Shown one piece after another: positions 9,671 to 21,793 of a stretch of DNA of 64,000 nucleotides (the stretch's first letter is position 1; each line of letters starts with the position of its first letter). Location of the stretch: positions 2,294,001-2,358,000 of the forward strand of contig NZ_NEVS01000004.1 in assembly GCF_002261215.1 (NCBI RefSeq), in the 5' to 3' direction. The DNA is from Bordetella genomosp. 11. GTDB taxonomy: Bacteria; Pseudomonadota; Gammaproteobacteria; Burkholderiales; Burkholderiaceae_B. The translations under genes were made by a program, and so were the position numbers. The notes under the pieces were generated by a model. It made no database searches. It was given only the letters and a program-made list of their open reading frames with translations, and had not been told where the DNA came from.

Positions 9671-9719
9671 AACAACGGGGACAACGGGGACAACGGTAAC
9701 AACGACAACACGGACAAGG
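9671..9719. repeat. Imperfect 9-base tandem repeat (unit GTTGTCCCC on minus strand)
   Basis: About five degenerate copies of a nine-base unit (GTTGTCCCC, GTTGTTACC and so on) lie side by side in the 421-base gap between iscR and the phosphatase gene. Two copies are perfect. It lies immediately upstream (minus-strand sense) of the terminator stem. I see no coding function; a 69-codon open frame across it looks accidental. Confidence 0.6.
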
Positions 9720-9816
9720 CACCGCGATCGTCCATGCCCCGCCAGCGAGGCTGGCACCCCAAAAATGACACCGGACGCCACTAAGGCGACCGCACGAATC
9801 CCCGGCTAGACGTACA

Positions 9817-9841
9817 ACTGCCCACCGAAAAGGCGGGCAGT
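9817..9841. other. Inverted repeat downstream of the phosphatase gene
   Basis: ACTGCCC and GGGCAGT flank an 11-base centre that can extend the stem (CC/GG around GAAAA). It lies 50 bases beyond the phosphatase stop codon. No T-run follows on either strand, so it is a weak terminator candidate or an mRNA 3'-end stabilising hairpin. The rest of the gap from 9470 to 9890 shows no further gene. Confidence 0.4.
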
Positions 9842-9890
9842 CGCTCTACCATGGGGTGGCGCCAGCCAGAGCTGACGCAAACCCCGTGAA

Positions 9891-10382
9891 TCAAGCCGCC
9901 TGGTATTGGGTGGCGCGCTTGCGCACCAACTCCAGCACGCCCTGACAGGCGTCTTCCAGGTAGTCGAGTACCTTGCCGAAACCTTCGGGGCCGCCATAGT
10001 AAGGATCGGGAACCGTGGCTTCCTCGAACTCGTTGGCGAACCGCATCAGTAACATCAGCTTGTGCTGGTAAGCCTTCGGACACTGCTGTTGCAGCGCAGA
10101 AAGGTTTTCCCAGTCCATCGCCAGAATGAGATCGAATTCACGGAAATCGTCGGGCGTGACCTGACGCGCCTCGCAATGCGTGATTTCATAGCCGCGCTTC
10201 CGGGCAGCGGCCTGAGCCCGGGCATCTGGGGCTTCGCCAATATGGAAGGCATGCGTACCGGCGGAATCTATCCGCACGACATCGCCCAGCCCGGCATCAT
10301 TGACCAGCCGGCGGAACACGCCTTCTGCGCTCGGCGAGCGGCAGATGTTGCCCATGCAAACGAAAAGTACCTTGGTCATCAT
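9891..10382 (-). CDS. Low-molecular-weight protein-tyrosine phosphatase
   Basis: A cytosolic phosphatase of the LMW-PTP family. The start is one of two adjacent ATG codons (10382 or 10379), giving 163 or 162 residues, the usual size. The P-loop VCMGNICRSP near residues 8-17 holds the nucleophilic cysteine and arginine (C-x5-R-S), and the general-acid loop DPYYGG lies near residue 124. The physiological substrate is unknown; relatives act on tyrosine kinases of polysaccharide export, on arginine phosphate, or on small molecules. No Shine-Dalgarno is visible, and a TGCGGG/CCCGCA hairpin (10394-10409) lies 12 bases before the start. Proximity to iscR is, from memory, common in this group of bacteria. 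Confidence 0.92.
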   Translation of the reverse strand: MMTKVLFVCMGNICRSPSAEGVFRRLVNDAGLGDVVRIDSAGTHAFHIGEAPDARAQAAARKRGYEITHCEARQVTPDDFREFDLILAMDWENLSALQQQCPKAYQHKLMLLMRFANEFEEATVPDPYYGGPEGFGKVLDYLEDACQGVLELVRKRATQYQAA

Positions 10383-10673
10383 GCTTGATAGTCTGCGGGA
10401 AAACCCGCAAGGAGGCAAGCTTTTTTTCAGTACAAAGGCACTATCCGGACAAAAGTCAAACGACTAAAAAATCCAGCCGATTTAGGGACTTATAGGGTAA
10501 ACCTAATAATGCTATTGAACATCCCTAAATCAATTCCGGCACCAATTCAATGGTAGGCGACGCGGCGTTGCAACACGAAATCATGTCGGCGCCATGTCAC
10601 CGCCGTGACACGGCTGCGACAGCGGTACCGCATGCGGATTTCCGCTCCGGCGCGCCCGCCTTCCGATCGACAA
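10383..10673. other. Intergenic region upstream of the phosphatase gene
   Basis: No gene is seen. It holds a possible -35 (TTGACT, minus strand, about 10453-10458) for the phosphatase gene without a good -10. It also holds a perfect 10-base inverted repeat GATTTAGGGA (10479-10488) / TCCCTAAATC (10522-10531) enclosing an A/T-rich 33-base centre that itself contains TAGG-GTAAA-CCTA. The repeat is locally A/T-rich against a GC-rich background. Confidence 0.5.
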
Positions 10674-10686
10674 CAAAAAGGGACGG

Positions 10687-12714
<2,028 letters not shown>

Positions 12715-12791
12715 GCTAGACTGTCTCAGGGTAAACCCCCCATTATCCGCCGCATGTCCGGCCGCGTCCACCTACCCTTCTTCACGATCCG

Positions 12792-13997
12792 ATGACCTCC
12801 CTTTTCCAAAACGTCGAATTGGCCCCGCGCGATCCCATCCTTGGGCTGAATGAGCAGTACAACGCAGATACCCGGCCGGGCAAGGTGAATCTGGGCGTAG
12901 GGGTGTACTACGACGATAACGGGCGTATTCCGCTTTTGTCCGCGGTGCGCAAGGCGGAAATCGCGCGCATCGAAGCAGCTGCCGCGCGCGGCTACCTGCC
13001 GATCGAAGGCATCGCGGCGTATAACAAAGGCGCGCAGGCGCTGCTGCTGGGCGCGGATTCGCCCTTGTCGGCGGCTGGCCGCGTGTTGACCACGCAAGCC
13101 CTGGGCGGCACTGGCGCGCTGAAGATCGGCGCCGATTTCCTGCATCAGCTGCTGCCTCAGTCGAAGGCCTACATCAGCGATCCCAGCTGGGAAAACCACC
13201 GGGCACTGTTCGAACGGGCCGGCTTCCAGGTCGAAACCTACCCGTACTATGACCCGGCAACCCACGGCCTGAACTTCGAAGGCATGCTTGCCGGTCTGAA
13301 GGCGATGCCGGCGCGCAGCGTGGTCGTGCTGCACGCCTGCTGCCACAACCCCACCGGCGTGGATCCCACGCCGGAGCAATGGCAGCAGATCGCCAATGTC
13401 GTCAAGGAGCGCGACCTGGTTCCCTTCCTGGACATCGCTTACCAGGGGTTCGGGGCAGGCCTGCAGGAAGATGCCGCGGTCGTACGTCTTTTCGCCGGCA
13501 TGGACATGACGGTGTTCGTCAGCTCGTCATTTTCCAAGTCCTTCTCGCTGTATGGCGAACGCGTCGGCGCGCTGACGGTGATCTCCGGCAGCAAGGACGA
13601 AGCGACACGCGTGCTCAGCCAGCTCAAGCGCGTCATCCGTACCAACTACTCGAATCCGCCCACGCATGGCGGCACCGTCGTCTCCACCGTGCTGAATACG
13701 CCTGAACTCTTCACGCTGTGGGAGCAGGAACTGGGCAGCATGCGCGAGCGCATTCGACTGATGCGGCGCCAACTGGTCGAAAAGATCAAGGAACAGGGTG
13801 TGCAGCAGGACTTCAGCTTCGTCCTGCAGCAGCGCGGCATGTTCTCGTATTCGGGGTTGACCGCGGCCCAGGTCGATCGCCTGCGCGAAGAACACGGCAT
13901 CTATGCGATCTCCAGCGGGCGGATTTGCGTGGCGGCGCTCAACAGCCAGAACATCGATGCCGTCGCCAAGGCGATCGCGGCGGTACTGAAGGGCTAA
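12792..13997 (+). CDS. tyrB: Aromatic/aspartate aminotransferase, class I
   Basis: A PLP-dependent aminotransferase that transfers amino groups between aromatic amino acids or aspartate and 2-oxoglutarate. The 401-residue product (E. coli TyrB 397) shows the N-terminal [24 protein letters not shown] segment of the AspC/TyrB subfamily, HNPTGVDPT near residue 186, the PLP lysine in [14 protein letters not shown] near 248, and the substrate-binding [10 protein letters not shown] near the end. AspC and TyrB cannot be told apart with certainty from sequence alone. A strong terminator follows. Confidence 0.9.
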   Translation: MTSLFQNVELAPRDPILGLNEQYNADTRPGKVNLGVGVYYDDNGRIPLLSAVRKAEIARIEAAAARGYLPIEGIAAYNKGAQALLLGADSPLSAAGRVLTTQALGGTGALKIGADFLHQLLPQSKAYISDPSWENHRALFERAGFQVETYPYYDPATHGLNFEGMLAGLKAMPARSVVVLHACCHNPTGVDPTPEQWQQIANVVKERDLVPFLDIAYQGFGAGLQEDAAVVRLFAGMDMTVFVSSSFSKSFSLYGERVGALTVISGSKDEATRVLSQLKRVIRTNYSNPPTHGGTVVSTVLNTPELFTLWEQELGSMRERIRLMRRQLVEKIKEQGVQQDFSFVLQQRGMFSYSGLTAAQVDRLREEHGIYAISSGRICVAALNSQNIDAVAKAIAAVLKG

Positions 13998-14018
13998 GAC
14001 CCGCAGCTTGCGAAAACG

Positions 14019-14047
14019 GAATGGGGCCTGAGGGCCCCATTCTTTTT
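14019..14047 (+). terminator. Rho-independent terminator of tyrB
   Basis: GAATGGGGCC and GGCCCCATTC form a 10-base perfect stem around a four-base loop and are followed by five T residues. It lies 21 bases after the tyrB stop codon. It is one of the clearest intrinsic terminators in the window. Confidence 0.9.
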
Positions 14048-14080
14048 ACGAGCGCCAAGCCCGTAAAGCGCGATAGCCCC

Positions 14081-14131
14081 TTGCGTTTTGAAGCTGCGTC
14101 CCCCAAAATGCGGAGCTGTATATCCATACAG
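14081..14131 (+). promoter_or_regulatory. lexA promoter with LexA (SOS) box
   Basis: A perfect SOS box of the form CTGT-N8-ACAG, with centre ATATCCAT, lies at 14116-14131, 18 bases before the lexA start codon. A plausible promoter is TTGCGT (14081-14086), 17-base spacer, CAAAAT (14104-14109), which would place the transcription start at about the first base of the box. LexA autorepression follows from known biology of the family. Confidence 0.88.
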
Positions 14132-14149
14132 GGAAGCAGGAACCCGCAA

Positions 14150-14800
14150 ATGGCCAGCAAACTTACCGAACGCCAACAGCAAATCCTCGACCTCATACGC
14201 CAGGCGGTCGCCAGTACGGGGTTTCCGCCCACTCGCGCGGAAATTGCCCAGGCATTGGGGTTCCGCTCGCCGAACGCGGCGGAAGACCATCTGAAAGCCC
14301 TGGCCCGCAAAGGCGCGATCGAGCTGACTGCCGGTGCGTCCCGCGGCATCCGCCTGAAGGATCCGCGCCATGAAGGCGGGCAAGCCATGCTGCCCATCCC
14401 TTCCCTTGCCCAGCTCATGCTGCCGCTCGTAGGGCGGGTAGCGGCGGGCAGCCCCATCCTGGCCGCCGAACATGTCGAACGGGACGTGGGCGTGGACCCC
14501 GCCCTGTTCACGCAGCGTCCGGACTATCTGCTCAAAGTGCGGGGAATGAGCATGCGCGATATCGGCATCCTCGACGGCGACCTGCTGGCCGTCAAAAAAG
14601 CCAGCGAAGCCCGCGAAGGCCAGATCGTGGTAGCCCGGATCGATGAAGACGTCACGGTAAAACGGCTGCACCGCGAAGGCGGCCGCATCGAACTCCTGCC
14701 GGAAAACCCGGATTTCCAGCCCATCGTTGTCCAGCCCGGTCAGGAATTCGCCCTGGAAGGCATCGCGGTCGGACTGATTCGTATCCAGGCGCTGCACTGA
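14150..14800 (+). CDS. lexA: LexA, SOS-response repressor and autoprotease
   Basis: LexA represses DNA-damage genes until RecA filaments trigger its self-cleavage. The start is ATG at 14150 ([14 protein letters not shown]) after GGAAGCAGGA; the longer open frame runs back into tyrB and is wrong. The product has 216 residues. It has a winged helix with recognition element [21 protein letters not shown] at 28-48, the cleavage bond Ala99-Gly100 in GRVAAGSP, catalytic Ser134 in GMSMRD, and Lys171 in VTVKRL. An SOS box lies just upstream. It converges on lon, with a shared hairpin between them. Confidence 0.98.
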   Translation: MASKLTERQQQILDLIRQAVASTGFPPTRAEIAQALGFRSPNAAEDHLKALARKGAIELTAGASRGIRLKDPRHEGGQAMLPIPSLAQLMLPLVGRVAAGSPILAAEHVERDVGVDPALFTQRPDYLLKVRGMSMRDIGILDGDLLAVKKASEAREGQIVVARIDEDVTVKRLHREGGRIELLPENPDFQPIVVQPGQEFALEGIAVGLIRIQALH

Positions 14801-14806
14801 AAAGCA

Positions 14807-14837
14807 AAGGGCCTGACAGCTTGCGCTGCAGGCCCTT
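14807..14837. terminator. Bidirectional hairpin between convergent lexA and lon
   Basis: AAGGGCCTG (14807-14815) pairs with CAGGCCCTT (14829-14837), and CAGC/GCTG extends the stem inward past one bulged A. It separates the 3' ends of lexA (+) and lon (-). On the minus strand TTTGCTTTT follows, so it fits a lon terminator better than a lexA one. Confidence 0.75.
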
Positions 14838-14860
14838 GCGAACAAGGCACGGCGACGAGG

Positions 14861-17311
14861 TCAGTGCTTGATGACCGGGTCGACCGATTCCGTCGCGGGT
14901 GCCGGCGTCACCAGCGGCTTGTCCTTGGCTTCCTCTTCCGAAATCGCCTCGGGCATGCGTTCCAGCGCACGTTCCAGCACCTTGTCGATCCAGCGAACCG
15001 GCACGACCTCCAGCTGATTCTTCACGTTGTCGGGAATCTCAGCCAGATCCTTGACGTTTTCCTCGGGGATCAGCACGGTCTTGATGCCACCCCGATGCGC
15101 GGCAAGCAACTTTTCCTTCAAACCGCCAATGGCCAGCACTTCCCCACGCAGCGTGATTTCGCCTGTCATGGCCACGTCCGCGCGCACCGGGATGCCCGAC
15201 AAGGCCGACACCATGGCAGTGGTGATGGCGATACCCGCGGACGGACCGTCCTTGGGCGTCGCGCCTTCCGGCACGTGGACGTGCATATCGCGCTTTTCGA
15301 AAACGCTGTCGGCAAAGCCCAGCCGGCGAGCGCGCGACCGCACGACCGTACGTGCCGCCTCGACGGATTCCTTCATCACGTCGCCCAGTGAACCCGTGCG
15401 CTGGATGGCGCCTTTACCAGGCATATCGGCGACTTCGATGGTCAGCAGATCGCCGCCCACCTCGGTCCAGGCCAGGCCTGTAACTTGGCCAACCTGGTTT
15501 TCTTTCTCCGCCATGCCGAAGTTATAGCGGCGCACGCCCAGGTAATCGTTCAGGTTCTCTGACGTCACGGCGATAGGCTTCGCCTCGCCTTTGCCGTCGG
15601 CCTTCGACTTGGCATCACGCTCCGTCAGCAGTTGCTTGACCACCTTGCGGCAGATCTTGCCGACCTCGCGCTCCAGCGCTCGCACACCGGCTTCCCGCGT
15701 GTAGTAGCGGACGATATCGCGCAAAGCCGATTCGTCGATCGTCAGTTCCGCTTCCTTCAGCCCGTTGTTCTTCAACAGCTTGGGAATCAGGTGGTCGCTG
15801 GCGATGTGAACCTTCTCGTCTTCGGTATAGCCGGACAGACGGATGACTTCCATCCGGTCCAGCAGTGCCGGGGGGATGTTCAGCGTATTGCTGGTCGCCA
15901 CGAACATCACGTCCGACAGATCGAAGTCCACCTCGACGTAGTGATCCTGGAACGTATGGTTCTGTTCCGGATCCAGCACCTCCAGGAGGGCGGACGAAGG
16001 ATCGCCACGGAAGTCCATGCCCAGCTTGTCGATCTCGTCCAGCAGGAACAAGGGGTTGCGGACACCCACCTTGCTCATGTTTTGCAGGATCTTGCCGGGC
16101 ATCGAGCCGATATAGGTACGACGGTGACCACGGATCTCGGCTTCGTCGCGCACGCCGCCCAACGCCATGCGGACGAACTTGCGGTTCGTCGCCTTGGCGA
16201 TGGACTGCCCCAGCGAAGTCTTGCCCACGCCCGGAGGACCGACCAGGCACAGGATGGGCGCTTTTACCTTGTCGACGCGTTGCTGGACGGCAAGGTATTC
16301 AAGGATGCGTTCCTTGACCTTGTCCAAGCCGTAGTGATCGTCATCGAGTACGGTTTCGGCGTTCCCGATAGAGTTATTGACCTTGCTCTTCTTGCGCCAC
16401 GGCAGATTGATCAGCGTGTCGATATAGTTGCGCACCACCGTTGCCTCGGCGGACATCGGCGACATCAGCTTGAGCTTCTTCAGCTCGGCATCGGCCTTTT
16501 TGCGCGCTTCCTTGGGCATGCGGGCGGCGACGATTTTCTTCTCGAGTTCCTCGATATCGGCGCCCTCTTCGCCTTCGCCCAGTTCTTTCTGGATGGCCTT
16601 TACCTGTTCATTCAGGTAATAGTCGCGCTGGCTCTTTTCCATCTGCTTTTTGACGCGGCCGCGAATCCGCTTCTCGACTTGCAGGATGTCGATTTCGGTT
16701 TCCAGCTGCGTGAGCAGCCCTTCCAGGCGCTCGGCCGTGCCGAAGATTTCCAGCATCTTCTGCTTCTGCTCGAGCTTCAGCGGCAGATGCGCGGCAATGG
16801 TGTCGGCCAGCCGGCCGGCATCGTCGATTCCGGCCAGGGAGGTCAGGATCTCAGGCGGAATCTTTTTGTTCAGCTTCACATACTGCTCGAACTGCGCAAC
16901 GATGGCGCGTCGCAGGGCCTCGGTCTCCGAGCCCTGGATGGGGTCGAGCTGGATGGGTACGACTTCGCACGTGAAGTGCGATTCGACATCGTCCACCCGG
17001 GTGATGCGAGCGCGCTGCGCGCCTTCGACCAGCACTTTTACAGTACCGTCGGGCAGCTTCAACATCTGGAGGATGCCTGCCACGCAGCCAATTTCGTAGA
17101 CGTCCTCCGGAGAGGGATCATCCTTGCCGGCGGACTTCTGGGCGACCAGCATGATGCTCTTGCCGGCTTCCATCGCCACTTCAAGCGCGCGTATGGAACG
17201 GGGACGTCCGACGAATAGCGGGATGACCATGTGCGGGAACACCACGACGTCGCGCAGCGGCAACAGCGGGAGGTCGATGGGTTCGGAAGGCAGGGTCTGA
17301 GTGCCAGACAT
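14861..17311 (-). CDS. lon: Lon, ATP-dependent serine protease
   Basis: Lon degrades misfolded and selected regulatory proteins in the cytoplasm. The start is ATG at 17311 ([11 protein letters not shown]), preceded by AAGGAA at nine bases; an upstream ATG adds eight residues without a ribosome site. The product has 816 residues (E. coli 784). It has the N-terminal substrate domain ([13 protein letters not shown]), a coiled coil near 190-290, Walker A GPPGVGKT near 360, and the protease Ser in [10 protein letters not shown] near 690 with the Lys about 43 residues later. It lies downstream of clpX but has its own sigma-32-like promoter and a terminator in front of that. Confidence 0.98.
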   Translation of the reverse strand: MSGTQTLPSEPIDLPLLPLRDVVVFPHMVIPLFVGRPRSIRALEVAMEAGKSIMLVAQKSAGKDDPSPEDVYEIGCVAGILQMLKLPDGTVKVLVEGAQRARITRVDDVESHFTCEVVPIQLDPIQGSETEALRRAIVAQFEQYVKLNKKIPPEILTSLAGIDDAGRLADTIAAHLPLKLEQKQKMLEIFGTAERLEGLLTQLETEIDILQVEKRIRGRVKKQMEKSQRDYYLNEQVKAIQKELGEGEEGADIEELEKKIVAARMPKEARKKADAELKKLKLMSPMSAEATVVRNYIDTLINLPWRKKSKVNNSIGNAETVLDDDHYGLDKVKERILEYLAVQQRVDKVKAPILCLVGPPGVGKTSLGQSIAKATNRKFVRMALGGVRDEAEIRGHRRTYIGSMPGKILQNMSKVGVRNPLFLLDEIDKLGMDFRGDPSSALLEVLDPEQNHTFQDHYVEVDFDLSDVMFVATSNTLNIPPALLDRMEVIRLSGYTEDEKVHIASDHLIPKLLKNNGLKEAELTIDESALRDIVRYYTREAGVRALEREVGKICRKVVKQLLTERDAKSKADGKGEAKPIAVTSENLNDYLGVRRYNFGMAEKENQVGQVTGLAWTEVGGDLLTIEVADMPGKGAIQRTGSLGDVMKESVEAARTVVRSRARRLGFADSVFEKRDMHVHVPEGATPKDGPSAGIAITTAMVSALSGIPVRADVAMTGEITLRGEVLAIGGLKEKLLAAHRGGIKTVLIPEENVKDLAEIPDNVKNQLEVVPVRWIDKVLERALERMPEAISEEEAKDKPLVTPAPATESVDPVIKH

Positions 17312-17397
17312 AAAGAATTCCTTGGGATGACTCAACGTATCGGCGATGCGGCGGAAAATGCGGTGGCGAGGTCCCGTCTAATCGTCAGCTACGTCTG

Positions 17398-17425
17398 ATA
17401 TGGGAACAATAGCCGAAAAATCAAG
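17398..17425 (-). promoter_or_regulatory. Sigma-32-like heat-shock promoter of lon
   Basis: On the minus strand the hexamer CTTGAT is followed after 14 bases by TCCCATAT. The E. coli sigma-32 consensus is CTTGAA, 13-15 bases, CCCCATNT, so both boxes and the spacing fit. It lies about 87 bases upstream of the lon start codon and just downstream of the clpX terminator, and lon is a classical heat-shock gene. Confidence 0.7.
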
Positions 17426-17457
17426 CTTCCGGCTGTCGGCCGCGAAAACCCCGAAAG

Positions 17458-17477
17458 ACCCGCCTCCCGAGGCGGGT
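17458..17477. terminator. Hairpin terminator downstream of clpX
   Basis: ACCCGCCT and AGGCGGGT form a perfect 8-base stem around CCCG, ten bases after the clpX stop codon. On the minus strand it is followed by CTTTC, on the plus strand by TTTTCG. It separates clpX from the lon promoter. Confidence 0.75.
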
Positions 17478-17487
17478 TTTCGCGGAA

Positions 17488-18786
17488 TCAGGCCGCGGCG
17501 TCCCTGACTTCGCCCCGATCCGGCTTCGATGCCTGCGCGGCATCATCCGCATAGATGAGCAAAGGCTGACCATCGCCATCGATGACGTTCTCGTCGAGCA
17601 CGACGCGACTGACATTGCCGAGCGAGGGCAGCTCGTACATCGTATCCAGCAGCGCGGACTCGAGGATGGACCGCAATCCACGTGCCCCCGTCTTGCGCTT
17701 GAGCGCCTTGCGGGCGACGGCACGCAAGGCGGCGGGACGCACGTCCAATTCAGCGCCTTCCATGGCAAACAGCTTCTGGAACTGCTTGACCAGCGCATTC
17801 TTGGGTTCGGTAAGGATTTGCACCAGGGCCGCTTCATCCAGCTCGCCGAGCGTCGCCACCACGGGCAAACGGCCGACGAGTTCAGGGATCAGGCCGAACT
17901 TGATGAGGTCTTCCGGCTCCGCTTCGCGGAACAATTCCCCCACGCCGCGTTCGGACTTGGCGCGCACCGACGCGGAAAAGCCGATGCCGGATTTCTCCGT
18001 ACGATCGCGGATGACCTTTTCCAGCCCGTCGAAGGCGCCCCCGACGATGAACAGGATATTGGTCGTATCGACCTGGACAAAATCCTGGTTGGGATGCTTG
18101 CGGCCGCCCTGCGGGGGCACGGACGCGACCGTGCCTTCGATCAGCTTGAGCAAGGCCTGCTGGACGCCCTCGCCCGATACGTCGCGGGTGATGGACGGGT
18201 TGTCCGATTTGCGAGAGATCTTGTCGATTTCGTCGATGTAGATAATCGCACGCTGCGCCTTTTCAACTTCATAGTTGCAGTTCTGGAGCAGCTTCTGAAT
18301 GATGTTTTCCACGTCCTCGCCGACATATCCGGCTTCGGTCAGCGTGGTCGCGTCAGCCATGACAAAGGGCACATTCAACATGCGCGCCAAGGTCTGCGCC
18401 AACAATGTCTTGCCCGAACCGGTCGGACCCACCAGGAGGATATTGCTCTTGGAGAGCTCGACTTCGTCGCCCTTGAGCTCGCCGTGGCGGATGCGCTTGT
18501 AGTGGTTGTATACAGCAACTGCCAGCGTGCGCTTGGGGGTGTCCTGGCCGATCACGTACTGGTCCAGGAACTTCTTGATTTCAGTCGGGGTGGGCAATTC
18601 CGAGCGAATGGCGGCTCGCGCCGTCGCCTGCGCCTCTTCCCGAATAATATCGTTGCAAAGATCGATGCATTCGTCGCAGATGAACACGGAAGGGCCCGCG
18701 ATCAATTTGCGGACTTCGTGCTGGCTCTTGTTGCAAAAAGAGCAATGCAGCACCTTCGCGTCTGCCGATCCCTTTTTTTCAGGCAT
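17488..18786 (-). CDS. clpX: ClpX, ATPase subunit of the ClpXP protease
   Basis: A AAA+ unfoldase that feeds tagged substrates into ClpP. The 432-residue product (E. coli 424) has the N-terminal zinc domain with Cys15, Cys18, Cys37 and Cys40, Walker A GPTGSGKT near 118, pore loop GYVG, Walker B IIYIDEID, and the IGF ClpP-docking loop (GIGFSASV). It follows clpP by 97 bases in the tig-clpP-clpX order. Start and length are standard. Confidence 0.98.
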   Translation of the reverse strand: MPEKKGSADAKVLHCSFCNKSQHEVRKLIAGPSVFICDECIDLCNDIIREEAQATARAAIRSELPTPTEIKKFLDQYVIGQDTPKRTLAVAVYNHYKRIRHGELKGDEVELSKSNILLVGPTGSGKTLLAQTLARMLNVPFVMADATTLTEAGYVGEDVENIIQKLLQNCNYEVEKAQRAIIYIDEIDKISRKSDNPSITRDVSGEGVQQALLKLIEGTVASVPPQGGRKHPNQDFVQVDTTNILFIVGGAFDGLEKVIRDRTEKSGIGFSASVRAKSERGVGELFREAEPEDLIKFGLIPELVGRLPVVATLGELDEAALVQILTEPKNALVKQFQKLFAMEGAELDVRPAALRAVARKALKRKTGARGLRSILESALLDTMYELPSLGNVSRVVLDENVIDGDGQPLLIYADDAAQASKPDRGEVRDAAA

Positions 18787-18883
18787 ATATATCTCTGGTG
18801 ACGATGGGCGCCGCGCCTGCGCGCACCACCCATCCTACGCTGGCTTGAAATAGCGGCGGGAAGGAACCGGATCCGGGGACGCC

Positions 18884-19540
18884 TTAGCGATCCTCGGAAC
18901 GCGAGGCCAGTACCTTGTCCACCAAGCCATACGATACCGCATCTTCCGCCGACATGAAGTTGTCGCGCTCCGTGTCCTGTTCGATGCGCTCTACCGGCTG
19001 GCCCGTGTTGTCCGCCAGGATGCGATTCAAGCGGGAACGCAGGTCCAGGATCTCGCGCGCCTGGATCTGGATATCGCTGGCCTGGCCCTGGGCGCCGCCC
19101 GAGGGCTGGTGAATCATGATGCGGGAGTTGGGCAGCGAATAACGCTTGCCCTTCTTCCCCGCGGCCAGCAGGAACGCGCCCATGCTGGCAGCCAGCCCCG
19201 TGCATAGCGTGGACACATCCGGCTTGATGAAATTCATCGTGTCGTAGATGGCCATGCCCGCATAAACGGAACCGCCCGGCGAGTTGATGTAGAAGGAAAT
19301 GTCCTTGTCCGGATTTTCCGACTCCAGGAACAGCAACTGGGCCACCACAAGGTTGGCCGAATTGTCATTCACCGGGCCCACCAGGAATACGACGCGTTCC
19401 CGCAACAACCTGGAATAAATGTCGTATGCCCGTTCGCCGCGCCCGGACTGCTCGATCACCATGGGGATATACCCCAGGGCGGTCGGCGTCACGGACGAGC
19501 CGCCGTGCATCGACGCGTAGAAATCCGTAAATCTGTTCAT
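18884..19540 (-). CDS. clpP: ClpP, proteolytic subunit of Clp proteases
   Basis: The serine peptidase that forms the double heptamer of ClpXP and ClpAP. The start is taken as ATG at 19540 ([14 protein letters not shown]), giving 218 residues; a TTG one codon earlier is less likely. The nucleophile is in [11 protein letters not shown], and the catalytic histidine in [10 protein letters not shown]. Both partner ATPases, ClpX and ClpA, are encoded in this window. The start overlaps the tig stop codon by one base (TGATG), giving translational coupling. Confidence 0.97.
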   Translation of the reverse strand: MNRFTDFYASMHGGSSVTPTALGYIPMVIEQSGRGERAYDIYSRLLRERVVFLVGPVNDNSANLVVAQLLFLESENPDKDISFYINSPGGSVYAGMAIYDTMNFIKPDVSTLCTGLAASMGAFLLAAGKKGKRYSLPNSRIMIHQPSGGAQGQASDIQIQAREILDLRSRLNRILADNTGQPVERIEQDTERDNFMSAEDAVSYGLVDKVLASRSEDR

Positions 19541-20850
19541 CAAGCCATCCCCATCAACTGATCGAAAGGCACCTGCTCATCCGTGACCTTGGCTTTTTCC
19601 AGCACATAGGAAACGACATTGTCTTCCACGACGAGCGCTTCGATTTCAGCGCGGCGCTGCCGGTCGGCCAAATAATAGCTGACCACCTGCGCCGGCTCCT
19701 CGTAATTCTGGGCGAATTCCTCGATGCGCGCGCGGACCTGCTCCGGCTTGGCCTGCAATTGGGCGTCCTTGACGAGCTCGGACACCAGCAGGCCCAGGCG
19801 CACGCGGCGCTCGGACTCGGTGCTGAAGGCTTCGGGCGGAATCGGCACGGAATCGGCGTTCGGCAGACCGCGCTGCTTGAGTTCTTCACGGGCAGCCGCC
19901 ACACGGCTGCTGACGTCGCTGTCCACCAGCGCGGTGGGCACATCGAACTTGGCTGCTTCGGCCAATGCATCCATGACGCTGTTCTTGGTGCGCACCAGCA
20001 AGCGGGTCTTGGCTTCGCGCTCGATGTTCTTGCGGATGTCGGCTTTCAGCTTTTCCACATCGCCTTCGGACTGGCCAAGCGACTTCGCGAATTCGCTGTC
20101 CACGGCCGGCAGCACGGCTTCGGCCACTTCCTTGACCGTGATGGTGAACTCCGCCGTCTTGCCGGCGACTTCCTTGCCCTGGTAGTCGGCCGGGAACGTC
20201 AGCGGAAACACCTTGGTGTCGCCCGCTTTCAGGCCCTTCGCCGCGGCTTCGAACTCGGGCAGCATGCGGCCCTGGCCCAGCACGAACGGGAACCCTTCGG
20301 CCTTGCCGCCTTCGAACGGCACGCCGTCGATCGTGCCGGCGAAGTCCAGCGTGACGCGGTCGCCGTCCTGCGCGGCACGGCCTTCGCGCGCCTCGTAGGT
20401 CGCGCGCTGCTTGCGCAGGACCTCGATGGTCTGGTCCACCTGGGCGTCGGTCACCGGGCTGTCATAGCGGGTCACCGACAGGCTGGCCAGGTCCGGCACG
20501 GAAATTTCGGGATAGACCTCGAACGTGGCGGAGAACGCCAGCGCGTCTTCCGCGACGCCTTCGGTCTTCGGTTCGATGGAAGGAGCGCCGGCGATACGCA
20601 ACTTGGCGGAATCCACGGCCTGTTCGAACGCACGGCCCACCTGCGTGTTGATAACGTCGTAGCGAATGCCGGGGCCGTGGCTGCGCTCCAGCATGGCCAT
20701 GGGCACTTTGCCGGGACGGAAGCCGGGCACCTTGGCGGTGCGCGCGACGCGCTTCAGCTGCGCCTGGACTTCTTTTTCGACGTCCGCCACGGACACGGAC
20801 AGATCGACGCGGCGCTTCAGGCCGGAGAGGGTTTCAACCACAGGCTGCAT
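19540..20850 (-). CDS. tig: Trigger factor, ribosome-associated chaperone
   Basis: A peptidyl-prolyl isomerase and chaperone that binds nascent chains at the ribosome exit. The 436-residue product (E. coli 432) has the ribosome-binding domain with the signature GFRPGKVP near residue 44, a FKBP-like PPIase domain at about 150-245, and the long helical C-terminal chaperone arms. It is the first gene of tig-clpP-clpX. Its upstream region has a TTGAAA and a TAAAAT box but with about 20 bases between them, so I do not call a promoter. Confidence 0.97.
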   Translation of the reverse strand: MQPVVETLSGLKRRVDLSVSVADVEKEVQAQLKRVARTAKVPGFRPGKVPMAMLERSHGPGIRYDVINTQVGRAFEQAVDSAKLRIAGAPSIEPKTEGVAEDALAFSATFEVYPEISVPDLASLSVTRYDSPVTDAQVDQTIEVLRKQRATYEAREGRAAQDGDRVTLDFAGTIDGVPFEGGKAEGFPFVLGQGRMLPEFEAAAKGLKAGDTKVFPLTFPADYQGKEVAGKTAEFTITVKEVAEAVLPAVDSEFAKSLGQSEGDVEKLKADIRKNIEREAKTRLLVRTKNSVMDALAEAAKFDVPTALVDSDVSSRVAAAREELKQRGLPNADSVPIPPEAFSTESERRVRLGLLVSELVKDAQLQAKPEQVRARIEEFAQNYEEPAQVVSYYLADRQRRAEIEALVVEDNVVSYVLEKAKVTDEQVPFDQLMGMA

Positions 20851-21069
20851 TGAAAAGACCTATTTTGCGAGTGAAGGGAAGATGGGAATCAACCGGTCAT
20901 TTTACCGGAAAGTCGTTTGCCCTCTTTCAAGCACCCGCCGCGGCGGGGGACGGATAACTTCGGGCGTTGATTCCACGTGATGGAGAAGCGTGCGGGCGCC
21001 GACGCGGCGGCACGGAAAGGCTGCTGTCAGCTTGATAAAATTCGCTCCCGTTCCGCATCGCGAGTCTTC

Positions 21070-21648
21070 ATGCCCATGCAACCACGCGCCCCTGGCGACA
21101 CCCCTCCCCGCCTGAGCACCATGGCGGCCCTTATCTTCAGTTCCCGCTGGCTGCAGTTGCCCTTGTATCTCGGCCTGATTGTCGCGCAAGGGGTTTACGT
21201 GCTGCTGTTCCTGAAGGAACTCTGGCACTTGGTCAGCCATGCGACGTCCTTCGGCGAACAGCAGATCATGTTGATCGTGCTCGGCCTGATCGACGTCGTC
21301 ATGATTTCAAACCTGCTGGTCATGGTGATCGTGGGCGGTTACGAGACCTTCGTCTCGCGCCTGAGGCTGGAAGGGCATCCGGATCAGCCGGAATGGTTAA
21401 GCCATGTGAACGCCAGCGTGCTCAAGGTCAAACTGGCAATGGCCATCATCGGCATTTCGTCGATTCACCTGCTACGCACCTTCATCGAGGCCGGCGCGCT
21501 GGGCACCGCGGACGTCAAGTACACGGAAAGCGGCGTCATGTGGCAGACGATCATTCACTGCGTGTTCATTCTTTCAGCCATCGGCATCGCCTACGTGGAC
21601 CGGCTTTTGGCGCCGCCGTCGCCGACCAAGGGCCACGCCGCGCATTGA
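21070..21648 (+). CDS. UPF0114 (YqhA-like) inner-membrane protein
   Basis: A conserved membrane protein of unknown function in the UPF0114/YqhA family. From ATG at 21070 it has 192 residues; ATG codons at 21076 and 21121 are also possible and no strong ribosome site decides. Hydrophobic segments cover about residues 28-52, 65-90, 118-140 and 160-182. The family-like stretch [16 protein letters not shown] is near the N-terminus, and [12 protein letters not shown] is near residue 87. It stands alone, convergent with the cold-shock gene. Confidence 0.82.
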   Translation: MPMQPRAPGDTPPRLSTMAALIFSSRWLQLPLYLGLIVAQGVYVLLFLKELWHLVSHATSFGEQQIMLIVLGLIDVVMISNLLVMVIVGGYETFVSRLRLEGHPDQPEWLSHVNASVLKVKLAMAIIGISSIHLLRTFIEAGALGTADVKYTESGVMWQTIIHCVFILSAIGIAYVDRLLAPPSPTKGHAAH

Positions 21649-21679
21649 ATTCGGATGCGGACACAGGCTGCAAAAAGAG

Positions 21680-21706
21680 AAAGGCGTGTCCGACAGACAC
21701 GCCTTT
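21680..21706. terminator. Bidirectional terminator between the UPF0114 gene and the cold-shock gene
   Basis: AAAGGCGTGTC and GACACGCCTTT form an 11-base perfect stem around a five-base loop. On the minus strand the outer A/T pairs run into CTCTTTTTG, giving a T-rich tail for the cold-shock gene. On the plus strand TTT is part of the stem edge. It lies between two convergent genes. Confidence 0.85.
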
Positions 21707-21793
21707 CAGTTGCTCCACCCGCCCACCGCGAGACGAGGGGATTCGCGGGGATCACCGCAGGGACCACGGCCGCCGCTGGCGCGGCGCGCAGCC

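Noticed and set aside
9562..9771. 69-codon frame over the nine-base tandem repeat
   Set aside because: Leu/Pro/Ser repeat translation is produced by the DNA repeat; no start signal and a terminator lies inside it.
10491..10510. Similarity between TAGGGTAAACCTA here and the GGTTAACCCTA words upstream of putA
   Set aside because: Too short and only one copy here; no reason for PutA control of this gene was found.
15632..17218. 528-codon open frame antisense to lon
   Set aside because: Leu/Asp/Val-rich shadow; lon is certain on the minus strand.
20850..20960. TTGAAA and TAAAAT boxes as a tig promoter
   Set aside because: The spacing of about 20 bases is too long, and no CCCCAT-type box accompanies the CTTGAAA for a heat-shock promoter.
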